NCBI GenBank assembly: GCA_949291945.1
Contig: CASEXH010000007.1
Span: 1-64,000, forward strand
DNA length: 64,000 nucleotides
DNA from: an uncultured Bacillota bacterium
Lineage (GTDB): Bacteria > Bacillota > Clostridia > Lachnospirales > Lachnospiraceae
Direction of reading: 5' to 3'
Positions 8,615 to 17,887 of this stretch are shown here, piece after piece. The position numbers and the translations under genes were made by a program. Every line of letters begins with the position of its first letter. Position 1 is the first letter of the stretch. The notes under the pieces are model-generated. The model had not been told where the DNA came from. It ran no database searches and saw only the letters and a list, made by a program, of their open reading frames with translations.

Positions 8615-9079
8615 ACGGTGTTTTTGTTCCCAATTTTCCTGAGCACCTATGGCGAGAATGAGGCAGAGGTTCCAAAAGAACTGGCGGATTTTCTGAAACA
8701 TATCAAAAATCCAGGAGAGCCACTGGAGACAGAAAAGAGAGGTAGTTATGAAGCGCCTGTTGATCGTCAGGTTCAGAGGCTCAAGTGTGACCGGGGAATG
8801 GAGGCGCAGTATATGATGCTGGAAGAAATGCGCAAAGATGAGCGGGAAGCTGGCAGGAAAGAGGGCCATGAAGCTGGTAAGAATGAAGGCCTGAAAACCG
8901 GACGTCTGGAAGGCGAAGAGCCTGAAGAGCGGACCATGGAACTGGTAAGTGTATTAATGAATCAGGGAAGATATGAGGATTTAAAACGTTGTCTTGAGGA
9001 CAGGACATTCAGGGAAGAACTTTTGGAGCAATTTGGAATAAAAGGGAAAGAAAAACAGGGGCCATATACAGAGGAATGA
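8615..9079 (+). pseudogene. C-terminal remnant of Rpn/PD-(D/E)XK transposase-like nuclease
   Basis: The frame gives FLSTYGENEAEVPKELADFL then KHIKNPGEP, a VDRQVQRLKCDRGMEAQYMM helix and a long charged run of (R/K)E-G repeats (EAGRKEGHEAGKNEGLKTGR). This is the C-terminal half of Rpn-family recombination-promoting nucleases (PDDEXK_2); the catalytic N-terminal domain is absent. The upstream continuation of the frame into the flavodoxin gene has no homology. A degenerate transposase-like remnant next to other broken genes. Confidence 0.65.
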
Positions 9080-9133
9080 CCCTGAAATCATACGAAAGGT
9101 ATGGATAAAGAAAAATATAAATTTAAATATTTT

Positions 9134-9165
9134 GAGGTGCCGCATATTTGCAGCACCTCTTTTTG
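9134..9165 (+). terminator. rho-independent terminator
   Basis: GAGGTGC (9134-9140) pairs with GCACCTC (9153-9159), extended by GC/GC across a C-A mismatch, followed by TTTTT. Lies between the Rpn remnant and the convergent MATE gene. Confidence 0.75.
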
Positions 9166-9205
9166 TATTATAAAACCAAATTCAGACAAGCTCTCTGCCT
9201 GTGCC

Positions 9206-10567
9206 CTATCTGGTCAGATCCCGCACCCATTTATTTTTCCGGTAATGATGCAGCACCCAAGGGATCTTGCCTACCTCGTCCAGACAGGTGCAGGCGTATA
9301 CCACCAGCACCGGCCAGTGAAACAGAAAGGTGCCTGCGGCGGCCAGGGGAACGGCAATACACCACATAGTTATGGCCAGGCTATACATATCAAACATAGT
9401 ATCCCCTCCTGCGGCAAAGATTCCGTTGATGATAATGGTATTTACCGCCCGTCCGATCATATAGAAGGCCATGATCAGCATCATTCCCAGAAGATATTTC
9501 TGGGCGCCGGGAGTCAGTTTTACAAAACTCATGATCACCGGAGTCAGCACAAGCATGACCGCTGTGGAGAGGCCTCCTGTGAGAAAGGCCAGTTTTACAA
9601 GCCGGTCACCGTAGAGTTTTCCTTTTTTCAGTTCTCCGGCTCCCAGCTCATTTCCAACCAGGATGCCGCCTCCGCTGGCAAGTCCGTTGCACAGGCAGCA
9701 TACCAGATCCCGTACCACTGCGGCTACAGAGTTTGCTGCTGTGGCGTCTGTTCCCAGATGTCCCATAAATGCAGAATAGGAAGTAAAGCCAATGCCCCAG
9801 GCCAGGGAAGCACCCAGAATGGGAAGGGAGTATCGGAAGAAATCCTTTTCCAGCCAGCCTTCCCTGTGAAACAGCCGTTTCCACCGGGGATGTATGTAAT
9901 CTTTCCGGTAAGAGCAGATCACTACCCAGCCCAGTTCCAGGATCCTGGAGATCAGTGTAGCCAGGGCGGCCCCTTCTTCGTTCATTGCCGGAAAGCCAAA
10001 TAGCCCGTAGATAAAGATAGCATTGAGGATAATATTGCTCAGTACAGCGCCGGTACTCACTCTGGCAGCCTGGGCGGCATGTTCCGTAACCTTCATGATG
10101 GCCAGATAACACTGGGAGATCCCTGTGAGGAGATAGGACCAGCCGGCGATCTGCAGATAACGGATACCGATCTGGATCAGCACTTCTTCGTCGGTGAAGA
10201 TCAGCATCAGATATCTGGGAAAGAAGACGCAGCCAATGAAAAATAGCAGGCTGACAATCCCGGCCAGTCTCAGGCCCATACAGAATAAGTCGTTGATAGT
10301 CTTTTTGTCGCCTTTTCCCCAGTATTGAGCTCCTAACACTACGATGCCGGAAACGATGGAACCAAGGACCATGTTCTGAATGAACTGGATCTGGGTGGCC
10401 AGGGAAACGGCAGACATGGTGTTCTGGTCTACCCGTCCAAGCATAAGGGCATCTGCCGCCGCCACCAGGGCCAGCATCAGATTCTGAAGAGCAATGGGCA
10501 GAGCAAGATTCCACAGCTTGGAATAAAATTCTTTGTCACTGAAAAGTTTCATCTTTTTCATTGTCAT
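9206..10567 (-). CDS. MATE-family multidrug/Na+ antiporter
   Basis: 453 residues with about 12 hydrophobic segments and two homologous halves (LALPIALQNLMLALVAAADA... and YSLPILGASLAWGIGFTSYS...), the MATE exporter pattern (NorM/DinF-related). It probably exports cationic drugs or metabolites using an ion gradient in the cytoplasmic membrane. It begins MTMKKMK, with a second ATG two codons on; the divergent TetR regulator is 190 bases away, but that regulator more likely controls the oleate hydratase on its own strand. Confidence 0.92.
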   Translation of the reverse strand: MTMKKMKLFSDKEFYSKLWNLALPIALQNLMLALVAAADALMLGRVDQNTMSAVSLATQIQFIQNMVLGSIVSGIVVLGAQYWGKGDKKTINDLFCMGLRLAGIVSLLFFIGCVFFPRYLMLIFTDEEVLIQIGIRYLQIAGWSYLLTGISQCYLAIMKVTEHAAQAARVSTGAVLSNIILNAIFIYGLFGFPAMNEEGAALATLISRILELGWVVICSYRKDYIHPRWKRLFHREGWLEKDFFRYSLPILGASLAWGIGFTSYSAFMGHLGTDATAANSVAAVVRDLVCCLCNGLASGGGILVGNELGAGELKKGKLYGDRLVKLAFLTGGLSTAVMLVLTPVIMSFVKLTPGAQKYLLGMMLIMAFYMIGRAVNTIIINGIFAAGGDTMFDMYSLAITMWCIAVPLAAAGTFLFHWPVLVVYACTCLDEVGKIPWVLHHYRKNKWVRDLTR

Positions 10568-10761
10568 AAGCTCCTGTTTTTTGTAACTCCCCTGGGCAAA
10601 ATGCCAAGAGGGCTAATGCCATCACTCTATCATAATTGACAGAAGTTTGCAATTTCTTTAAAGGATAAATCTACGATAATTCTGGTATAACTCTTGGAAT
10701 ATGGTAAGATATAGATATAGCTTCCAAAAGGACTGAAGACGAAGAAAGCAGGAGTTTGAAA

Positions 10762-11325
10762 ATGTCAAATATTACAAAATATGCCTTAGAATCCTCATTG
10801 AAAAAAATGATGCTCACAAAACCTCTGGATAAGATTACGATCCGGGATCTTACAGAGGACTGCGGGATCAGCCGCATGGCATTCTATTACCATTTTAAAG
10901 ACATTTATGATTTGGTGGAGTGGGCCTGTGTGGAGGATGCCGCCAAAGCATTGGAGGGTAAGAAAACCTATACGACCTGGCAGCAGGGACTGCTGCAGAT
11001 CTTTGAAGCTGTATATGAGAACCGGCCTTTTGTATTGAATGCCTTCCGTGCCCTGGATAGAGAAAAGATCGAGAAATTCCTTTTCGGGCTGACTTCGGAT
11101 CTGATTTTAGGCGTTGTGGAAGAACAGGCGCAAGAAAAGTCTGTGACGGAAGAAGAAAAGCGGTTTATTGCAGATTTTTATAAATATAGTTTTGTGGGGA
11201 TCATGCTGGATTGGATACAGAAGGGAATGAAAGAAGATTACAGGGAGACTGTGGATGCGGTCTGTATTATCCTTCATGGAACTATCGCCCATTCCATTGA
11301 TAATTTTACAAAATACCGGAAATGA
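10762..11325 (+). CDS. TetR/AcrR-family regulator (DhaS/TetR_C_8-like)
   Basis: 187 residues from ATG 10762 (MSNITKYALESSLKKMM); GGAG at 10751-10754 with 7-base spacing supports this over the upstream TTG. The N-terminal helix-turn-helix reads KITIRDLTEDCGISRMAFYYHFKD, and the C-terminal ligand domain resembles DhaS-type TetR regulators. Directly downstream on the same strand is an oleate hydratase, a frequent neighbour of such regulators, so it probably senses fatty acids or membrane stress and represses that gene; inferred from context. Confidence 0.88.
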   Translation: MSNITKYALESSLKKMMLTKPLDKITIRDLTEDCGISRMAFYYHFKDIYDLVEWACVEDAAKALEGKKTYTTWQQGLLQIFEAVYENRPFVLNAFRALDREKIEKFLFGLTSDLILGVVEEQAQEKSVTEEEKRFIADFYKYSFVGIMLDWIQKGMKEDYRETVDAVCIILHGTIAHSIDNFTKYRK

Positions 11326-11464
11326 TAAAAAACTGAGCATTTCCTTTATTCTGTAAATGGAAATGTATGCTGGATTGACGTAGGATAAGTCCATAGAAAA
11401 ACATATGAAAACACAGCAAAATCTGCATCAGCGGATATCTGAATTTAGAAAGGCGGTATAATCT

Positions 11465-13462
11465 ATGGCAAAAAAATCTGCAGCAATCGGGATTGTCTCC
11501 GCAGCAGCGGCAGGCGCAGGAGCAGCTTATCTGGTACGAAAGGTAAAAGGATCTGAAGGACCGGAAGCAGGGAAAAAGAAGGAGAAAAAAGAAAAGGGCA
11601 GACCCGGCACTGAACCAGGAGCAGGATACAGGAATACAGAACTTGGAAAACATGAGAAAAACCGGAAAGGAATCTATTACAGCAGCGGAAATTATGAAGC
11701 TTTTGCCAGGCCGGAGAAGCCGGAAGGCGTGGAGGAAAAGAATGCCTATATTGTAGGAAGCGGACTGGCGGCTCTGGCAGCGGCCTGCTTCCTGGTTCGG
11801 GACGGACAGATGCCGGGAGAACAGATCCATATTTTGGAAGCCATGGATATTGCAGGAGGAGCCTGCGACGGAATTTTCGACCCTTCCAGGGGCTATATCA
11901 TGCGGGGCGGGCGAGAAATGGAGGATCATTTTGAATGCCTCTGGGATCTTTTCCGCAGCATCCCTTCTCTGGAAGATCCGGAACTTTCTGTGCTGGATGA
12001 ATTCTACCGGCTGAATAAACACGATCCCAATTATTCCCTGTGCCGTGCAACTAAAGACCGGGGAAAAGATGCACATACAGATGGAAGATTTAACTTAAGC
12101 CAGAAGGGCTGTATGGAGATCATGAAGCTGTTTCTGATAAAAGATGAGGACCTGTATGATAAGACTATTGAGGACGTATTTGACGAGGAAGTATTTGACT
12201 CAACTTTCTGGCTGTACTGGAGGACTATGTTTGCCTTTGAGAACTGGCACAGCGCCCTGGAAATGAAGCTGTATTTTCAGAGATTTATCCACCATATTGC
12301 AGGGCTGCCGGACTTCAGTGCTCTGAAATTTACACGTTACAACCAGTATGAATCTCTGATCCTGCCTATGCAGAGATACCTGGAGCAGGCTGGTGTGGAT
12401 TTCCAGTTCCATACAGAAGTGACCAATGTGGTTTTCGAGATCAAAGAGGGGAAGAAAAGGGCCACAGCTATTGAATGCAGGGTCAAAGGAGTGGAAAAGG
12501 GAATTCTTCTTACAGAAAAGGATCTTGTTTTTGTAACCAATGGAAGCTGTACGGAAGGTACGATTTATGGGGACCAGGATCATGCGCCTAACGGAGATGC
12601 GCAAGTACGTACCAGCGGCTGCTGGAATTTGTGGAAAAATATTGCCAGACAGGATCCGGCATTTGGACGGCCTGAGAAGTTCTGTTCAGATATTGGAAAG
12701 ACCAACTGGGAATCTGCGACGATTACCACCCTGGATGACCGGATCCTTCCTTATATCACGAATATATGTAAGAGAGATCCTCAGACAGGAAAAGTGGTGA
12801 CCGGAGGAATTGTAAGCTGTGTGGATTCCAACTGGCTGCTGAGCTGGACGATTAACCGGCAGGGGCAGTTTAAAGATCAGGATCCGGGGAAAGTCTGCGT
12901 CTGGGTCTATGGACTTTTTACCGATGTTCCGGGGAACTATGTGAAAAAACCGATGAAAGCCTGCACAGGAAAAGAAATCACCCAGGAATGGCTTTATCAC
13001 TTAGGAGTTCCTGCCGACCAGATCCCGGATCTGGCAGAAAACAGTGCGGTATGTGTTCCTACGATGATGCCCTATATCACAGCCTTTTTTATGCCAAGGA
13101 CTAAGGGAGACCGGCCAGAGGTGATTCCGGAAGGCTGTACAAACTTTGCTTTTCTCGGCCAGTTTGCAGATACGCCGAGAGATACGGTATTTACCACAGA
13201 ATATTCTGTCCGTACAGCTATGGAGGCTGTCTACGGGCTTCTGGGTATTGACAGAGGCGTACCGGAGGTTTGGGGAAGTGTCTATGATATACGAGAACTT
13301 CTAAAAAGCAGCATATGCCTGATGGACGGAAAATCCCCTCTGGAGATCCGGCTTCCTGGACCTCTTAACGGATTGAAGAAGCCGGTGCTGCATTTTATTA
13401 AAGGGACAGTAATCGAAAAGGTCCTGCGGGATTATGATGTTCTGAGGGACGGTATGATTTAA
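11465..13462 (+). CDS. ohyA: oleate hydratase (fatty-acid double-bond hydratase) with N-terminal anchor
   Basis: 665 residues. FAD-dependent enzyme adding water to cis-9 double bonds of unsaturated fatty acids (oleate to 10-hydroxystearate), a gut-bacterial detoxification reaction. The FAD-binding motif GSGLAALAAA starts at G98; RGGREMEDHFECLWDLF (about 148-164) is the conserved catalytic-loop segment. Unusual: before the enzyme lies a ~95-residue extension with a hydrophobic Ala/Gly segment (residues 5-23, AAIGIVSAAAAGAGAAYLV) and then a Lys/Glu-rich linker. This looks like a membrane anchor putting the enzyme on the inner face of the membrane. GGCGG-type ribosome site and preceding TetR gene support the start. 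Confidence 0.93.
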   Translation: MAKKSAAIGIVSAAAAGAGAAYLVRKVKGSEGPEAGKKKEKKEKGRPGTEPGAGYRNTELGKHEKNRKGIYYSSGNYEAFARPEKPEGVEEKNAYIVGSGLAALAAACFLVRDGQMPGEQIHILEAMDIAGGACDGIFDPSRGYIMRGGREMEDHFECLWDLFRSIPSLEDPELSVLDEFYRLNKHDPNYSLCRATKDRGKDAHTDGRFNLSQKGCMEIMKLFLIKDEDLYDKTIEDVFDEEVFDSTFWLYWRTMFAFENWHSALEMKLYFQRFIHHIAGLPDFSALKFTRYNQYESLILPMQRYLEQAGVDFQFHTEVTNVVFEIKEGKKRATAIECRVKGVEKGILLTEKDLVFVTNGSCTEGTIYGDQDHAPNGDAQVRTSGCWNLWKNIARQDPAFGRPEKFCSDIGKTNWESATITTLDDRILPYITNICKRDPQTGKVVTGGIVSCVDSNWLLSWTINRQGQFKDQDPGKVCVWVYGLFTDVPGNYVKKPMKACTGKEITQEWLYHLGVPADQIPDLAENSAVCVPTMMPYITAFFMPRTKGDRPEVIPEGCTNFAFLGQFADTPRDTVFTTEYSVRTAMEAVYGLLGIDRGVPEVWGSVYDIRELLKSSICLMDGKSPLEIRLPGPLNGLKKPVLHFIKGTVIEKVLRDYDVLRDGMI

Positions 13463-13559
13463 AAAGGGGTATGCAAACGGACGCTGCCGGATTGTTTCAT
13501 GATAGATTTTATGGTACACTGAACGAAATATGGATATTTCATTGTAAAAGGAGTACACT

Positions 13560-15044
13560 ATGCCAGTTTTTGATTTTAATAACTCACCGGAGGACCAAAA
13601 GGTTCCTGAATGTACCTATAAAGTCTTTTATACCAGCAGCCCGGAAAGTTCTCCGGAGCATCCTATCCTGGTCCTGGACAACAAGGCGGGGAAACTTGTC
13701 CATCATTCCAACGGCATCTTTACCAATCCCATCCGGCGGACAGCCTTTGAGTTTAAAGGAGAGGAAGGGACTGTCAGCGAGGATATCCTGGAAATAGATG
13801 CCCGTTTTGTCAGTCTTCTGAAATGGCTGGGAGAAAACCATATTCATGTACGGCTTTCGGGGGCCGTTAAAGAAGGCAAGTATGCAGTATACAAGATACG
13901 GGAGACAGCCTTCGGGGGAGGGGCAAAGCTCTCCGCAGAGGATGGATTCCTTCAGTTTATGATCGAGCGGCTGCTGGCCAGTGACGCTCCATCTCAGGAA
14001 ATCCCGGATGAAGACGAAGAAGAAACAGGGGACAGCATGAAACTGACCAGTATTCAGAGTATTACGGATTTTATGAACTGTGCAGGAAGGACTCTGCCGG
14101 ACAATATCCGTCTTTGGGCCAGAAGAAATCTGGCTGTTGCCAAGTCCAATGAGGTGTCGCCAGAGGAGCGGCGTCATGCCCAGAGAGCTCTTTCTATTAT
14201 GATGAATATTCAGTGGAAGGGAAATTACTTTGAGGCTATTGACCCGGCAGAGGCCCGGCGGATCCTGGATGAAGAGCTTTACGGCATGGAATCTGTAAAA
14301 CAGAGGATCATTGAGACCATTATTCAGATCAACCGTACCCACACCCTGCCGGCCTACGGTCTTTTACTTATTGGCCCGGCAGGAACAGGAAAATCTCAGA
14401 TTGCCTATGCGGTGGCCCGTATTTTAAAACTTCCCTGGACTACTCTGGATATGAGCTCTATCAATGACCCGGAACAGCTTACAGGAAGCTCTAGGATTTA
14501 TGCTAACGCAAAGCCAGGAATTATTATGGAGGCTTTTTCCATGGCAGGAGAGTCCAATCTGGTCTTTATTATCAATGAGCTGGACAAGGCAGCCTCAGGA
14601 AAAGGCAACGGCAACCCAGCGGACGTGCTTCTGACTCTTCTGGATAATCTGGGATTTACAGACAACTATATGGAGTGTATGATCCCTACATCGGGAGTTT
14701 ATCCTATTGCCACAGCTAATGATAAGGATCAGATCAGCGCCCCTCTTATGTCCAGGTTTGCAGTGATTGAGATCCCGGATTATACGGCAGAGGAGAAAAA
14801 GGTGATCTTCTCAAAATATGCTCTTCCAAAGGTACTGAAGCGGATCGGCATGGAGGAGAAGGAGTGTACCCTGACCCCGGAGGGACTGGAGGCAGTGATC
14901 GAGCTGCATAAGAACACCAGCGGCATCCGTGACCTGGAGCAGGCGGCGGAGCATATTGCGGCGAACGCCCTGTACCAGATAGAAGTAGACCATGTGAAGT
15001 CAGTGGCTTTTGACGGGGAGATGGTGAGAAAGCTCCTGGGATAA
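13560..15044 (+). CDS. Lon-like AAA+ ATPase lacking the protease domain
   Basis: 494 residues; AAAGGAG precedes the ATG. Residues 1-160 are an uncharacterised N-terminal domain with an acidic linker (PDEDEEETGD); residues 230-490 are an AAA+ module closest to Lon: DEELYGMESVKQRIIE, Walker A GPAGTGKS (272-279), Walker B region VFIINELDKA (E340, with N339 in place of the usual Asp), arginine-finger region LMSRFAVIEIPDYT and a sensor-2 region NTSGIRDLEQAAEHIA. The Lon serine/lysine peptidase domain is absent; the protein ends after the ATPase lid. It probably remodels or unfolds a protein partner that I cannot name. No co-directional partner gene is close. Confidence 0.8.
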   Translation: MPVFDFNNSPEDQKVPECTYKVFYTSSPESSPEHPILVLDNKAGKLVHHSNGIFTNPIRRTAFEFKGEEGTVSEDILEIDARFVSLLKWLGENHIHVRLSGAVKEGKYAVYKIRETAFGGGAKLSAEDGFLQFMIERLLASDAPSQEIPDEDEEETGDSMKLTSIQSITDFMNCAGRTLPDNIRLWARRNLAVAKSNEVSPEERRHAQRALSIMMNIQWKGNYFEAIDPAEARRILDEELYGMESVKQRIIETIIQINRTHTLPAYGLLLIGPAGTGKSQIAYAVARILKLPWTTLDMSSINDPEQLTGSSRIYANAKPGIIMEAFSMAGESNLVFIINELDKAASGKGNGNPADVLLTLLDNLGFTDNYMECMIPTSGVYPIATANDKDQISAPLMSRFAVIEIPDYTAEEKKVIFSKYALPKVLKRIGMEEKECTLTPEGLEAVIELHKNTSGIRDLEQAAEHIAANALYQIEVDHVKSVAFDGEMVRKLLG

Positions 15045-15134
15045 AAGTCCTTCTTCGTAGTTTTTCTGCATTTTATGTAGATTTTACCCAGTATTTATAG
15101 GATTTAAATAAAGATATGGTAAAATGTCTTTCAA

Positions 15135-15179
15135 CATTCCGGGGGAATGGAGAAAAGATATTTTTCCATATCTTTTTTT
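15135..15179 (+). terminator. double hairpin ending in T-run
   Basis: CATTCC-GGG-GGAATG (15135-15149) is followed by AAAGATAT (15154-15161) / ATATCTTT (15168-15175) and a run of T. Likely terminates the AAA+ gene transcript. The second stem is AT-rich, so strength is uncertain. Confidence 0.55.
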
Positions 15180-15262
15180 GTAAAAATGAAAAATATCTGT
15201 ATGGAAAAAATCAAAAGGGAAACCAGGGAAATGTAGAGAAACTACGAAGGAAGAGATCGGAA

Positions 15263-16144
15263 ATGGAATATAAGAGTTTTATTTTTGAAGTGCGGAGCAG
15301 ATACAGAGAATTCCGGCCTTCGGAACAGAAGGCAGCGGATATTATTCTGAATGAAGATAAGAGGATCCTGGATTGGACTATTGAGGAGTTCGCCCAGGCA
15401 GCGGGAGTCAGCCAGCCTACGGTGATCCGGTTTGCAAGGGCCCTGGGACTTAAAGGCTATCGGGAGCTGAAGAATAAGGTCCTGGAGGAATATGCCAGAA
15501 AAAAGGAAGAGCCGGATCCGGCGGAAATCCTGAATTATCCGGTGCAGAAGGAAGACCGGATCGTGGATATCCCGGCAAAAGTGATCATGACCAATATCCG
15601 CCACCTGGAGGAGGTCTTAAAGGCTTTGTCTTCCTATGAATTTGTCCGGGCGGTAAATGCCCTGGAAAAGGCAGAGAACATTTCCGTGTATGCAGTAGAA
15701 AATTCCTCCTGCACAGCTGAGGATTTTGCTACGAAAATGACTTATATCGGAAAGCAGGTATATTTTAACAAAGACGGCTATATGCAGAAGGTTAATGCCA
15801 AGAACCTGACAGAGCAGGATGTGGCCATGGGGATTTCCCATACCGGCCAGTCCCGGCATACAGTGGACGCCCTGCGCTGTGCAAAAGAATCGGGGGCTAT
15901 GACCATTGCTATCACCAATTATCAGCAGGCCCTGATCAACAAGTATGCAGATATTATTTTATGCACAGAAAATACCCAGTATATGTACGGCAATGCTATT
16001 TTTTCCAGAAGCGCCCAGATCTCCCTGGTGGATATGCTGTATCTGGGGGTTTTCCTGAAGAATTACGACTATTATGCAGAGAAGCTGAATAATAGTTGGA
16101 AAAACATACAGGACCTGGTCTATGAAAGAGACAGCCGGTTTTAA
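15263..16144 (+). CDS. MurR/RpiR-family transcriptional regulator
   Basis: 293 residues from ATG 15263 (MEYKSFIFEVRSRY), with AAGGAAG about 10 bases upstream; the longer frame from 15116 overlaps a terminator-like hairpin and shows no homology. N-terminal HTH_6 domain (DWTIEEFAQAAGVSQPTVIRFARALGLKGYRELK) and C-terminal SIS sugar-phosphate-binding domain (about residues 110-250, including GISHTGQSRHTVDALR). It is followed by a terminator and a solute-binding lipoprotein, so it may control that transporter locus in response to a phosphosugar; substrate unknown. Confidence 0.88.
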   Translation: MEYKSFIFEVRSRYREFRPSEQKAADIILNEDKRILDWTIEEFAQAAGVSQPTVIRFARALGLKGYRELKNKVLEEYARKKEEPDPAEILNYPVQKEDRIVDIPAKVIMTNIRHLEEVLKALSSYEFVRAVNALEKAENISVYAVENSSCTAEDFATKMTYIGKQVYFNKDGYMQKVNAKNLTEQDVAMGISHTGQSRHTVDALRCAKESGAMTIAITNYQQALINKYADIILCTENTQYMYGNAIFSRSAQISLVDMLYLGVFLKNYDYYAEKLNNSWKNIQDLVYERDSRF

Positions 16145-16172
16145 AAGACGGGTAGAAAAACTACAAGGCGAA

Positions 16173-16230
16173 AATCACAGAGAAGAGGATTCTTTGAGGA
16201 ATCTTAACTTCCCTGTGATTTTTGTTTTTA
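16173..16230 (+). terminator. long terminator hairpin after RpiR gene
   Basis: AAAATCACAG (16173-16182) pairs with CTGTGATTTT (16215-16224), with an inner GGATTC/GAATCT stem, followed by TTGTTTTT. Separates the regulator from the transporter gene. Confidence 0.75.
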
Positions 16231-16363
16231 CAGCAGACACCTATAATCCAAGGTGCAAGGAACAAGGCGGGAACTTCCGGAGAAAATTCTGGAAAGGAAA
16301 CTGCCGGATCAGAAATCTGAAGAATGAAACATGAAAAGTAAAAGATGAAAAGGAGAGTGTGTT

Positions 16364-17494
16364 ATGAAGAAAAAAATCTGTATTGCCCTGATCGGAGCTT
16401 TGACGGCAGCTGCTTTTGCAGGCTGTTCTGGGGGAGGAAGCAGCCAGAGCGGCGAGACCACAGCAGAGACTGCAGGTTCCCAGGAGGCTGGCACAGAAAC
16501 CTCTGAAGGCGGAAGCGCCCAGAAGGCGGATTCCGGTGAGATCACAGTGTATACAGCACTGGAAGACGAGCTGGTGTCAGATTATCTGGCAAAGTTTAAT
16601 GAAATATATCCGGACATTACGGTAAACGTAGTCCGGGAATCTACGGGAATCATTACAGCAAAGCTGATAGCGGAGAAGGACAACCCTCAGGCAGATCTGG
16701 TATGGGGCACAGCAGCTTCCTCTATGATGGTATTGGACGATATGGGAGCTCTGGAACCCTATGAGCCGGAAGGCTGTGACCGGATCCTGCCTCAGTTTAA
16801 ATCTGATAAAGAAGTGCCTACCTGGGTGGGAATCGACGCATGGGAAACCGCCTTTGTGGTAAATACAGAAGAACTGAAGAAGCTTGGTATGGAGCCGGAG
16901 GAGATCAAATCTTACGAGGACCTGCTGGATCCCAGACTGAAAGGCCAGATCGTTATGTCCAATCCAAACTCTTCAGGAACGGGATTTTTAACTGTATCTG
17001 CCATCCTCCAGCTAAAGGGAAAGGATTCAGAAGCAGGCTGGGATTACCTGGATCAGCTTCATGAAAATATTGCCCAGTATGTACATTCCGGTTCCAAACC
17101 GGCCAAGATGGCGGCTTCCGGAGAATGCGCAGTAGGAATCAGCTTTGGATATGCAGGAATCAGCCAGAGAGACAAAGGCGCTCCGGTGGAAGTGATCTTT
17201 CCTGAGGAAGGCTCCGGATGGGACCTGGAGGCCAATGCCCTGATGAAAAAAGAGGAGATTAATCCGGCAGCTTATACTTTCCTGGACTGGGCTATTTCTG
17301 ACGAGGCTATGGACCTGTACCGGGTGAATTACCCCATTGTCACCGTAGAGAATACAGGCACCTATGAAGGCTATGACAGCAACCCTCTGGACCAGCTGAT
17401 TGATAATGACTTTTCCTGGGCTGCAGAGAATCGCAAGAATATCTTAAATGAGTGGATGGAGAAATACGACAGCAAATCGGAAGCAGAATCATAG
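16364..17494 (+). CDS. ABC transporter solute-binding lipoprotein (iron/phosphonate type)
   Basis: 376 residues. Signal peptide with lipobox AFAGC (C21) and a Gly/Ser/Glu-rich linker to about residue 55, then ITVYTALEDELVSDYLAKFN, the start typical of periplasmic-binding-protein cluster D (AfuA/FbpA ferric and PhnS-like 2-aminoethylphosphonate binders). Further family segments: ADLVWGTAASSMMVLDDMG, DPRLKGQIVMSNPNSSGTGF and VGISFGYAG. It captures its ligand outside the membrane. The partner ATPase downstream is truncated and no permease is present, so the transporter appears non-functional here unless it borrows other subunits. Confidence 0.88.
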   Translation: MKKKICIALIGALTAAAFAGCSGGGSSQSGETTAETAGSQEAGTETSEGGSAQKADSGEITVYTALEDELVSDYLAKFNEIYPDITVNVVRESTGIITAKLIAEKDNPQADLVWGTAASSMMVLDDMGALEPYEPEGCDRILPQFKSDKEVPTWVGIDAWETAFVVNTEELKKLGMEPEEIKSYEDLLDPRLKGQIVMSNPNSSGTGFLTVSAILQLKGKDSEAGWDYLDQLHENIAQYVHSGSKPAKMAASGECAVGISFGYAGISQRDKGAPVEVIFPEEGSGWDLEANALMKKEEINPAAYTFLDWAISDEAMDLYRVNYPIVTVENTGTYEGYDSNPLDQLIDNDFSWAAENRKNILNEWMEKYDSKSEAES

Positions 17495-17509
17495 GAAGGG
17501 GATTGAAAG

Positions 17510-17887
17510 ATGGCATTTTTATCTGTGAAAAATATCGTGAAAAAATTCGATACACAGACTGCTCTGAATAATGTAAATGTGGATATAGAAAAAGGGGAGC
17601 TGGTCAGTATCCTGGGACCCTCAGGCTGCGGAAAGACCACCCTTCTGCGGATCATTGCAGGGCTGGAGACTCCGGATATGGGACAGGTATTTATTGATGG
17701 AAAGGACTGTACCCAACTGCCTCCTTCCAAAAGAAACTTCGGTATTGTCTTTCAGTCTTACGCCCTGTTTCCTCATATGACCGTGGAGCAGAATCTGATG
17801 TTTGGATTGAACCAGCAGAAGCATCTGTCAAAAGAGGAGCGGAAAGAACGGGGCGGAGATTGGAGGAAAAGAAAATGGATTTTTTAA
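17510..17887 (+). pseudogene. ABC transporter ATPase, truncated after the Q-loop
   Basis: 125 residues. Starts MAFLSVKNIVKKFDTQTALN with Walker A LGPSGCGKTTLLR and Q-loop GIVFQSYALFPHMTVEQNL, as in FbpC/PhnT-type ATPases. Normal proteins of this class are about 350 residues; the LSGGQ signature, Walker B and C-terminal regulatory domain are missing. After SKEERKER the homology stops at about 17848 and the remaining residues (GGDWRKRKWIF) come from sequence leading into the MATE gene. This marks a deletion that removed the rest of the ATPase and probably the permease genes. Confidence 0.85.

Noticed and set aside
9101..10003. 300-codon plus-strand frame opposite the MATE gene
   Set aside because: No homology, rich in Cys/His/Gln typical of antisense frames; the MATE gene is unambiguous.
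15116..15262. Extended N-terminus of the RpiR regulator
   Set aside because: This segment overlaps a terminator-like double hairpin and has no similarity; the ATG at 15263 has a ribosome site and begins at the family's usual point.
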